Shown here piece by piece: positions 9,940 to 18,394 of a stretch of DNA of 64,000 bases. This DNA comes from Hymenopus coronatus. Lineage: Eukaryota > Arthropoda > Insecta > Mantodea > Hymenopodidae. Positions within the stretch are counted from its first letter, which is position 1, and each line of letters begins with the position of its first letter. Where the stretch lies: positions 91,704,001-91,768,000 of the forward strand of contig CM060883.1 in NCBI GenBank assembly GCA_030762935.1. The letters run 5' to 3'. The translations under genes and the position numbers were made by a program. The notes below the pieces were generated by a model that had not been told where the DNA came from, did no database searches, and was given only the letters and a program-made list of their open reading frames with translations.

Positions 9940-10700
9940 AATATTTATCCCTGGTTTAAAGGAAAAAACGTTGCTGAAATATCAGAATACAAAGATACTG
10001 ACGATGGAATTAGCAAACATTTTGATGAAGATGATAAAATAAAATATGAAAAAATGTAAACCCGGTGATTTACAGGGATTAAAAGATTGAATGAAAAGTC
10101 TACAATGTTTATTAACGAATCTTAATTATATTTTTTAATTTTGTCCTCTAAACAGAGGAGGCAAAACAATTTAAAAAATGGGTTACCCATTATGTTTTAC
10201 TATCAATTCGGAAACATAGTGAATATAAAATGAGGGTTAATATAAAAATAGTCTATGAAAGCAAAATAAATTGTGAAAAGCTCTGCATAAAATTAAGGAT
10301 GATTATATAAAAAAATCAGATGACATTTTTGATATCGCCATAGAAATTGTACGTGAAAGAAATGATCAAGTAACTAGTTTTTTACATGATGTTCCTGATT
10401 TAACTGGTGAAAATTTAAGACCTACACTTATTGTTTCAAAATTGGTTAATTGTAATTTTCATTACGATTACTCTGCTATTGGACACACTTTATTAATCTT
10501 CAAAAACAGATAACTAATATTAGAAACAGTCATCCCAATTATGAACAATTTTAATAATGTTTCTAATTCAATTAATTTATTCCCAATAATGAAAGAAGGA
10601 ATGGATATTTTTATCACCGACATTATTTGAATAGTTACCATATATATTCACGAGAAGAAATGTATGATGATATAATTAATCTTAGTGGCGATTCTTAGAA
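9940..10700 (+). pseudogene. Bro-N domain gene (baculovirus repeated ORF type)
   Basis: Bro-N proteins are DNA-binding proteins spread through large DNA viruses, phages and some transposons. Here the first part (about 9950-10059) shows a NVAEI-EYKDTDD segment followed by HFDEDDKIK, the usual Bro-N front. After a break, MFINES then LILSSK appear at about 10104-10155 with a stop where Gly is usual, and another frame gives AKQFKKWVTHYVL and SIRKHSEYK at about 10160-10232. This order and spacing match a Bro-N domain of roughly 100 residues. Further down, IVRERNDQV and a possible C-terminal half extend to about 10700. At least two frameshifts and several stops are present. Role in the element unknown. 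Confidence 0.75.
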
Positions 10701-11000
10701 CACAGAACTGAATCAACTGCTTTTTTCATATTTGAAATTAGCATAACTATCGTAGCTATTTTTAAACATCTAATAAACAAAAGCAATTAAAAGCATTAGA
10801 TCCAGATACTTCAAATTTAAAATTTGCAAACAATTCTGATTTAAGGTCTTTCTTATTAACTTTTATTTTAATATCAAAGTTTACTCCGTCTTCTTTAATA
10901 AAACAATAAGCTAATCCCAAACAAGTTTAAATTTTCAACAAGTAACTCCATGCACACAAAAATTCTTCAAACATAAATATATTTATTACGATACTGAAAA
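10700..11000. other. AT-rich spacer, no gene seen
   Basis: Between the end of the Bro-type gene and the 3' end of the integrase on the opposite strand. No frame of note; the two genes converge here. Confidence 0.4.
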
Positions 11001-11990
11001 ATTCTATAAAAATTTTCTTACAATAGCATATTTTTCATTTATCCAACACTAACCATTCGAATTAGGCTTTACTTTCTTTTGTAGGTAACACTTTTCAGCT
11101 AAATATACATCGGGAATTCGTTTTTTGCATTTTTGCTCATAGAATGTGCCTAAGAAATGTTCACCTTTGGAATTTTTAAGATGATAATATGCTGGGTTAA
11201 CTTTAAATACCTCACGAACTTAAATATTTCTGTGGACTAAATGGCAGTATAAACTTTTCCGAAAATGACTTTAATTTTACTAAGACGAAGTGTATCTCCT
11301 ACTTTATATTTCTGGTTTTTATGCTTAATTAAACACGAATGATATATATCGCAATATACAGTCTCTTGAATTTTTGTGTTAAATTCAACGGTTTTCATTT
11401 TGATAGTGGTGTGATATATATTATTGTAAATATGGACTAGTTTTTGTAATATACCAACTCTTGTATAATTTCCTTCTAAGCAAAGCTGCCTTCACATTTT
11501 TTCTTTTAATGTTGTGTTAAGTCGTCTGGTATTTGTATATTAGAGTAGGGATTAATATTATGTTCCTTCATCAACGCTTTGAATTGTTTATCGCAGAATT
11601 CTTCGCTTTTATCGCTTTGAAAATTTCTAGGAATACCTTGAAAATATCGTTAAAACCGTTGCAATATCTTTTCCAGTTTTGTTCTGTAACAGCTTACTGA
11701 AACTTTGTGTAGAAAACATATCTATAATGGTTGTTATAAATTTGTATCCGTTATTAATTTTAGAAACGCCTTTAAGACTACGAGAGTCCATTTCTACCAA
11801 ATGAGCCTGCCATAAATCATCAATAGCATATGTTATAACGTTTTGTGCTTCATAATTCTTTCTGGCCGGTTTACGTAGCTCATCTATTATTTGATTTTTT
11901 TCGGAATTTAGCACTTGTCCAACTATGTCTTTAGACGCAGATTTCTGAGGTCCACATATAGCGCATTTGGCTAATTTGTATGGTTTTACA
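11000..11990 (-). pseudogene. INT: Integrase of Polinton-like element 2
   Basis: Reading from 11990 downward: a Cys-x2-Cys pair (CAICG), then the catalytic core with IDDLWQAHLVEM (Asp usual in the place of His), NGYKFITTIIDMFS and KTGKDI at 11914-11627. Next come a DKSEEFCDKQF segment in a shifted frame and, further down, KYKVGDTLRLSK with remains of the C-terminal domain. This is the Polinton type of retrovirus-like integrase, distinct in sequence from the one at 788-1829. It is damaged by several frameshifts and stops, and the first catalytic Asp region is altered. A poly-T run (poly-A in the sense of the gene) sits just upstream at 12027-12056. Confidence 0.82.
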
Positions 11991-12024
11991 TTTTTTGATA
12001 TTCTATTAACAGCGTTGGTGCTAC

Positions 12025-12026
<2 letters not shown>

Positions 12027-12056
<30 letters not shown>
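12027..12056 (-). repeat. Homopolymer A run on the coding strand, upstream of the integrase core
   Basis: About 28-30 uninterrupted T on the plus strand, therefore A in the reading direction of the integrase gene. It lies in or just before coding sequence and has no obvious flanking target duplication. Confidence 0.8.
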
Positions 12057-12057
<1 letters not shown>

Positions 12058-12269
12058 TATCTTAGACATTATTTTATAGTCATTTACTACAGTAAAATTT
12101 CATGGAATAATAATACAGAATATTAAAAGGGCAATTAAATCATAAAGTTTATTGACTCGAAAGGCCCCGGATAACAAATAATCAAATAATTAATTCTTTC
12201 GTCTTTGGTAATGCTGTAATAATTATTCTTATTGTTTCATATGTTCCATACAAGCTTATGGTAAAAGCA

Positions 12270-13290
12270 GTTTTACAATCCATTTATAAGATAAAAATTA
12301 CTAATCTAAACTGTAACAAAACTATAGATTTATGAACCACTTGTATCCCGTTTGAATAACCGGTAAAACAGCACCACAAAGAGGAAAAAATCGCGCTCCA
12401 GAAACAGGATTTTCTACACAATATAAGTATTCATTAGGTCGAACAGTAAATGATGAAGTTAAATTGGACCCATCTCTGCTTTTTCTAATCCCAAAGGTTT
12501 CTTTATTATTGGAATCTACTCAAACCATTTTAAAATGTTTAATTATTGGATAAAAGTCCAAACCGTTAATTGGAAAAACATTCTCCTTTAATACTCCAAA
12601 CAGAGTTACTATGCTCATTACATTTTTTCAAGATAACTAAGGTGTACTGCATCATTTTGTTGAACAGGTGAATGGACCTTAATCAGTCGTTTACCTTCAA
12701 AATCGTAATCTTCATCATTAGTAGTTCTCGTTGTCGTCGACAGGTTTCCACTGCTTCACTTCCTTTGGTTGCACCATTATAGTGATCTGCACCATCTGTA
12801 ATCTTTACTGTTCGGTTTTTAATGATACGTATTAGTTTTTTTTCTTGTTTTTTGTTTGTTTCTTTTTTTGTAATGTTGAACATGTTATTTAATGCTTTCG
12901 TAAGCTCATTGTGGTTTTTCTAACTTCTATTTTGGTTACTACCTCATGTTCTTTCTTACCTTCTAATTGATTTAATTCTTTATGAACTTCTTTTGTTTTA
13001 GTTTCTACGCTATATATTTCTGATTTCATTTCTACAGGTTTATCCTACAAGTGTTTGATCTTAATTTCATCCGTTGTAATATTTAACATTTTTTCCACAG
13101 TTTTCTTAAGGGCATTTTTAAGCACTATCTAGCTTCTTTAATTTCTCTAATAACTTATTCAGTAATATGTTTTCGGTTTAATTTGTTTTTGATTAAGTAT
13201 ACCCAGAATAACGGCTTTCACTTTATCTTCTGCCATTTTTATATTCCTGTTTTGAAGGTCGACTAGCAAATCACTTTTAAGTGTGTCTAT
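12270..13290 (-). pseudogene. Coiled-coil and unassigned genes of element 2
   Basis: Two readings occupy this span. The upstream one begins near 13240 (MAEDKVKAVILGILNQKQ) and continues, through stops, as a Lys/Glu-rich region with heptad-like spacing (around 12683-13100), suggesting a coiled coil. The downstream one (about 12660-12300) contains SPVQQNDAVHLSYLEK and later NEYLYCVENPVSG, which looks like a beta-rich protein. Neither is assigned. Their place between protease and integrase suggests structural or virion-associated roles, but this is only context. Several stops and shifts interrupt both. Confidence 0.45.
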
Positions 13291-13720
13291 GTTCAATGTT
13301 ATTTGTTATGGATGGATTTTTATAAATATTAATCTCAATTGATATACATTTAAAATAACGTTTCCATAAGTTCGAGTATGATTTTAATAGACTTGAATAA
13401 CCGGAAAGGAATATCCATGGAAAATAATATAAGCACAGTAATACATAGATGACCACAAATTATTTGTGATATTTGTTGCACTGTATCTGCTCTAACAAAT
13501 TTTAAGTAATCTATTCTATTTCCCTATAGATATTTAATTAAATACTTAGATAAACGACTTCTAAAAGAATCGAAAACATAAGGAATTCTACCTTCTTTCC
13601 AACAACATATACAATGTATTCCAGAATTATCTTCAAAAATTAACAACTCCACATACTACATCTTTTGGTTTCGATGAAAGTGTGTCTGACAAGAATAGAC
13701 CTATAAGAAATTGCTGTCTA
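13290..13720 (-). pseudogene. PRO: Adenain-like cysteine protease (virion maturation)
   Basis: The Polinton protease, related to adenovirus protease, would process capsid precursors. The reading shows the His region as GIHCICCW, the conserved YVFDSF stretch downstream, then a Gln-containing segment and the nucleophile region IICGHLCI. These are in the order and rough spacing of the family (His, Asp/acid, Gln, Cys). The N-terminal part upstream of the His region is frameshifted and only weakly readable. It lies between small hydrophobic proteins and coiled-coil genes on the minus strand. Confidence 0.72.
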
Positions 13721-13779
13721 ATTTTTTTACATAATTTATAATACCTATATTACATAAAAGTGAGACATGATCAGCCTCG

Positions 13780-14030
13780 TTATTTAATTTAACTCATTTC
13801 TGAACCGGCTTTCTCTTCCATACCTAAATTATGTCGTTTTTGTTCTTCAAGTTCCTTATTCATTTTTATCAAGAACAGTTTTAGCAACAGCTGTACTTCC
13901 ACCCACAAGGGATCCCATTGCTGTTAGAATACAAATAAGCAGAGGTATCGCAAATATGAAACATCCATATATTATTTAAATGTAACCATTTAATTCTGCT
14001 TTTTTAAACGTATTAACTCCTTTGTTAAAT
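13780..14030 (-). pseudogene. Small hydrophobic Polinton protein (GSLVGG type)
   Basis: The reading contains a hydrophobic stretch around PLLICILTAMGSLVGG followed by a charged part resembling KNKELEEQKRHN-like segments in another frame. Arthropod Polintons often encode a short protein with one glycine-rich hydrophobic helix followed by a basic RHN-containing tail; the resemblance is by shape and motif. One frameshift separates the two parts. It may form one gene with the ORF at 14035-14250, the poly-A run at 14077 having pushed them apart. Confidence 0.5.
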
Positions 14031-14034
14031 TTGG

Positions 14035-14070
14035 TCAATGTCGCACCGTTTCCAACCTTAAAAGACGTAG

Positions 14071-14102
<32 letters not shown>

Positions 14103-14250
14103 GGCTTCTATCAGTTATCTTTTTATTAGGAATTGCTTGCAAAATTTCGGATATTGGTATAAAGGATCCACCATAGTAAACACCACTTCCCATTTTGAAA
14201 CTTCTGAGAAATCTTTCTATGATAAGTAATGCTGGTAATAACATTAATTA
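14035..14250 (-). pseudogene. Small membrane-type ORF of element 2, interrupted by a poly-A run
   Basis: The frame starts MLLPALLIIERFLRSF, has a GSGVYYGG segment and an IPISEILQAIP segment, then reads into 24-26 uninterrupted A in the sense direction (14077-14102), translated as a Lys run, before continuing for about 15 codons. The part before the run is a plausible small Polinton protein. The run is not part of a normal protein and the frame behind it is probably shifted. Confidence 0.5.
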
Positions 14251-14269
14251 AACAAAACAAATATGTATA

Positions 14270-14640
14270 GGAATAGGAATTCCCATTTTTCGTTCATTAA
14301 TTCTAAACTCTAATTTACGTCTTGAACACATTCCTCCTTTAAATAATGTAGCTTCAAATTTATCCCCTAGTGATGTATCAGATTCGTTTGTAATTTCTGT
14401 AGCTGCTAATTGTAATTATTTATCTTCTATATGTCTTGATTCTAATTCATTGTTACCTTTCTAAAATATATCATGATTCAAACATGCAGCATCCAAATTA
14501 TTGATTGGTTCATCGCCTCTTCCTAATCGTTCATCCCAGGAGCACAAAACTTTGCTTTTTTTCCTCTTGCAAAGCTATACACATTCATTTTTGGCATATA
14601 CTTGAATTCAAAAACTCTATTTAAAAAACCTGAACTATAC
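14270..14640 (-). pseudogene. Phospholipase A2-like domain gene of element 2
   Basis: A PLA2-like domain of the kind known from parvovirus capsid proteins and from some Polinton/adintovirus elements, where it is thought to help escape from endosomes. The calcium-loop region reads FCAPGMND (family CGPG) near 14525-14552. After a one-base frameshift the next part carries GRGDEPIN and then LDAACLNHDI, with the His-Asp pair typical of the active site. A further charged stretch with a RHIEDK segment runs to about 14270. The frameshift separates the calcium loop from the catalytic His, so the copy is dead. The upstream half (NRVFEFKYMPKMNVY) is in frame with the calcium loop. Confidence 0.75.
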
Positions 14641-15530
14641 TTACCACCAAAAATACTTTTTGATTTACATTTTATTACTGAACCTATTGAATGCGCAGCA
14701 CTTAGAATGGCTTCCAAATTCGTATCAATTTTATTTAATTGTTGAAGTGACAAATCATAAATACTTCCTATTTCATTCTTAATTTCTGGACTGGGATTTC
14801 CGGATTTTCATGTTCCACATTCCACGTTCTTTTTGTTTACCACTGTAAATTTCTAGAACTCCTCTACCGACACTAGGAGAAGAAAAATATTAAAGAAATT
14901 TAGATCTAGACCTTCCCGTTAATTTTTCCCATATTGTTTTTCAAATCTACAAATTTTGCTCTTCCAGTGGATGCATTTGGTAAATGGCATTGGATTTTAT
15001 AACTACTTCTTCCTAGTTTAAATAATCGTCATCTTTAACTATATCATCTAGAATATTTATTATTAGTAAGCAAAGAAAGCACACCTCTGTTCCCTTATAT
15101 GTTTTTTCCTTCGATAACAATATTACCTCCATTTGATATTATTTTTGAGTTTCCAACATATAACTTTGTTCCTACAGCCCTAATTTAAATATTGGTTTAC
15201 TGTTTTTTTATTTCATTAAGGCATCGTCCTAATTTTTATCCCATATGAGTAGTACTATGGTCTGTAAGGGCTTACGGTTGTGGTTGAAAAACTTGATCAT
15301 CTTGTAATGGTAATGATTAATGCTTAACAAGAAGAAATAATTCAGCAATGTTCGACTAACGTGTGTAATGCATTCTTGTTTTCTGTAATGCCATCTGCAA
15401 GGAGTTGTTCTTTTCTCTAATTTGATTCATATTGCGTTCTGGGTTGTCTTTTTAAATGTTTTAATTGTTCTATTAATTGCAGTCCTAATTTTGGATGCTT
15501 TTTTTTTTTTTAGATATATTAGTAATTTAT
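14640..15530 (-). pseudogene. Unassigned gene of element 2 between ATPase and PLA2 gene
   Basis: A heavily broken reading that includes TKLYVGNSKI, GGNIVIEG and, after shifts, a GNRGVLSLL segment. Then come NASTGRAKF and a C-terminal part around EIGSIYDLSLQQLNKI. The order resembles a widespread arthropod Polinton protein of unknown function in which a short conserved GTPGLWELL-like box is central. I rate the match as suggestive only. An A run of about 12 (sense) lies near 15500. Confidence 0.4.
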
Positions 15531-15599
15531 TATTGACAACAGAAGAATATATAACTCAAATTTCTATGTTACGTTTCACGTTACGTTTCACGCTTGTTT

Positions 15600-16310
15600 T
15601 TATACGAATATTTACATTAGCTTTATAAAATCTTTTATGTTTTGCGATATTTTCAGCATCGGTTTTTTTGTTTTTATGTGGTTTTGTTTTTGTCATATGG
15701 ATAGTAACATCATCAACCAAAGTGATCTTTGCAACACTTATTGCACAGCTCTTTAAATGTATCAATATTCATATCTGCTCCAACAAACTGATCGTAAGCA
15801 TATTTAAAGTTATAATTTTAGTTCATATAAAGACTCACACTTTGAACTATCCCGTATATGTTGCTTTGGAACTTTGGTAAAAGTTTGGCTTAAGCAAAGT
15901 ACGCTAATTCATTGATGTCTACCTCTAAAATAGATATCTCTTACTATACCTTAGTTTTCCAAAATCCAATCATCTACAACAGCTAAAGAATTATCTTCCT
16001 TTTGGTCTAATGGTACTATATTCCGTTCTTTATCTATAAAAATAATTTGCTGTTTCCTGATCGATATCGTTAAATATTTCCTGTAATTGTTTATATTTTT
16101 TTATATAAAGTATTACATAAAATGTAATAATCGTACGCATTTACCCAACTGTTATAAGAATAAAATTGTCATTCGTTACAACTGTTTCTCAGCATCCTCA
16201 AAATCCAACTAGTACTGCTCTAAGAGTTCAGGTAATAGCTTACAAATTATTCTAAATTCTCCATGTTCATCTTCTGGAATGTATGCTGTATCCAATTATA
16301 AAACAAAAAT
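15600..16310 (-). pseudogene. Packaging ATPase of element 2
   Basis: From 16310 downward: an N-terminal segment with PEDEHGEFRII and KLLPELLEQY, then a P-loop position where two TGA stops fall within the expected glycine/serine positions. Next come KQLQEIFNDIDQE, Walker B as AVVDDWILE (15961-15990) and the downstream sensor region DIYFRGRHQ with CLSQTF and a KVPKQHIRD segment. This is the FtsK/HerA-like ATPase of Polintons, a different lineage from the one at 2763-3477. It is transcribed divergently from the penton gene, with starts only a few tens of bases apart, so a shared promoter is likely around 16.3 kb. Confidence 0.8.
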
Positions 16311-16329
16311 GTTCTGACCTTAAAAGTAC

Positions 16330-16923
16330 ATTGCACTGGAACGAACCACCTCTGAGTTACATTTGCGACTTTCTAAACCTATTACAATAGAGGATGAACA
16401 TATTTCTGTTGTAAGTTTTCATGCCAATTTCATAACACCAAATGTTAACGATTGCGTCTTTGAGATTATGATATTTGAAAAAGAACAATATGCACTGAAC
16501 GACATGTCTAGAAAAGTATGCGAAATATAAAATTTGGAAATAAAGCCATATAAATCTCAATTACTGATAAAGGAAAGCAAGGTTAAATTTCATAAATTTT
16601 CAAAGTTATTCGGATTTTCTAAGAATCCCGTTATTAAACATAGCGAAACAAAAGCGAGTCATGATACACCTAATTTCATACCTTTTAACATGGATAACGT
16701 TGAATGTAATTTAGCTTCAAGTGCAGGATACATTATGAAAAATAATAATTGTCAATATCAACAAAGTGATGTTATTGCAAAATTTAAACCTAATGTACCG
16801 TTTAAAGATAATATTATATACAAACCAACGAATCCTAATGAGCTGCCAATTCATCACCTGTCAGATATCTTACAGTTTCTATTACGGATGAGAACGGAAA
16901 GTTTATACCTTTTGTTTGTTTTT
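16330..16923 (+). pseudogene. Polinton minor capsid (penton-like) protein, interrupted by a SINE
   Basis: Penton-type jelly-roll protein of the virion vertex. The clearest part (16534-16870) has FHKFSKLFGFSKN, a VECNLASSAGYI segment and an ADVIAKF-like FKPNV region, which match a common arthropod Polinton protein (LLGFS, VECNI, FxPxVPxG). After one frameshift at about 16860 the characteristic LTVSITDENGKF follows. An upstream segment YALNDMSRKV belongs to the same protein. The SINE at 16915-17131 lies immediately after IPF and removes the end. Only one or two frameshifts are visible in 500 bp, making this the best preserved gene of element 2. Confidence 0.78.
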
Positions 16924-17131
16924 TGTAGTGTTTAACGCCAGCTTTAACTACTTATGACACCGCAGGGGGTGATACATGAATGAATATGGAGCACCGGTGG
17001 AATACGATGGCGGGGGAAACCGGAGAACCCGGAGAGAGCCCGCCCCAGGGCCGCTTTGTCCACCACAAATCTCACATGCGGTCGTTTGGGATCGAACACG
17101 GGCCGTTTAGGTGAGAGGCCATGCCGCGGCC
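16915..17131 (-). mobile_element. SINE-B copy 1, inside the penton gene
   Basis: About 215 bp. On the minus strand it begins with a tRNA-like head (A-box and the B-box GGTTCGATCCC-like, here GTTCGATCCC with changes). A middle part follows with the AAACCGGAGAACCCGGAG box that is common in invertebrate SINEs, and then a tail ending in AAACACTAC. Flanking repeats ATACCTTTTG (16905-16914) and ATAGCTTTTG (17132-17141) are the likely target duplication with one mismatch. Other copies: 41216-41462 (full) and 46720-46775 (fragment). Confidence 0.75.
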
Positions 17132-18060
17132 ATAGCTTTTGGTGGTTACAATTTGTATATCGTCCTACAAATCCATTATTTTTCTATTATTAGATGGATA
17201 TTAAAAGCATCGAACAATGTCAAAAGAAACAATTTAGTTAAATGCTTCTACCAGATATAATTTAAACAAACCACTCAGATATACAAATACAGATCTTAAT
17301 ATTGTTGATGATACCTATTTTCCCAGTAGAGCAATTGCTTATATGCAATTTGAACCATGAGGGACGACTAAAAATTATGAATTTCATAAGGAAGATAATA
17401 TCAAACTTATAAACAATTCCTTTCACGAATGTTTAATAAAGCATATCTTAAATGCTTTGGTCAAATAATAGAAAAAGTAGATCATCTCGGTTTAGTAAGT
17501 ATACTTACTTATTGATCTATTGATCCAAAAGCAGATATGCACTGATATAAGAGAGCCGGTTTTATTAATGACAAAAAGCTTAACTATTAATCATGAGTAT
17601 TTATGAAGTGTTATACTCACTAGAATATTTATTTAATTTCTTAAGGTACAATAAGCAACCTTTATGCAATTTAGGTTTAACTAATTCATTTGAGAGAGCT
17701 GCTAGTGATGATTCAAACATTTACAGATGGGATACTTTGAAAGCAGATGGAACGGTTGACGAAGCAGTTACGTTAAAATTACCATAAAAGAATTTTAAAT
17801 CAAAGTTGCCAACATAGGATAGGACCAGATTATGCATTAATTCAAAAACAGAAAGTTCTAAAAATCCAAAATAAAGTTTTAATTCTTTTGTTTGGAATGC
17901 TATGGAAGAATATAATTTTACCAGAAACAGCATTAACATCAATGCTAAAACATCTTTCAATATTTTACAATTCTATAATCCCGATATCTGTATTACATGA
18001 TTTCAAACAAATACAGCGATCAGAAAAAAGCGCCAATGAATATGCTCACTGTCAGCTTGA
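17132..18060 (+). pseudogene. Major-capsid-like gene of element 2
   Basis: Readable parts, in order: MDIKSIEQCQKKQ from 17194; NIVDDTYFPSRAIAYM, matching the position where arthropod Polinton capsid proteins have a DxYxLPS...Y.xIEG stretch; NNSFHE; and a long segment from 17593 (FERAASDDSNIYRW and DEAVTLKLP). Finally a part with GPDYALIQKQKVLKIQ is followed by ESVNAMEE-like remains. Each is in a different frame, and stops are frequent. The order and the place right after the penton gene support a double jelly-roll major capsid protein or its close partner, but no structure-based test is possible here. Confidence 0.55.
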
Positions 18061-18275
18061 GAATTGGTTATTTAAAAATTCGAGAATTGGGAAATTTCCG
18101 AACGAAAGGCATAACTGAAAATCATGAATCATTGTTACCAAGTCGCATTTCATGGGCTGGAAACAAATGCGGTGGACGGGATGTTGACGAGTTTACTATT
18201 AAGCAATTTATGGCGGTAATAGATATGACAATTAGAAAGAATGTTACATGTTCAGACAAAATCATCTTATAAATA
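18060..18275 (+). pseudogene. Unidentified ORF between capsid and metalloprotease genes
   Basis: A frame of about 70 codons without stop, ending at 18272, reads LLPSRISWAGNKCGGRD followed by VDEFTIKQFMAVID and ends soon after MTIRKNVTCSD. It is less degraded than its neighbours. I do not recognise a family. It may be the C-terminus of the capsid-type gene or a separate small gene. Confidence 0.35.
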
Positions 18276-18394
18276 GCTTATAATTTGGAACTAATATTCC
18301 AGCTAACACATCAACGTGTGTTATTATAGGTGGCAAGAAAAAATCATTATCGATCTAAGTTCAAAAGGTTCCAGAAGAAATTTATAGATATTAA

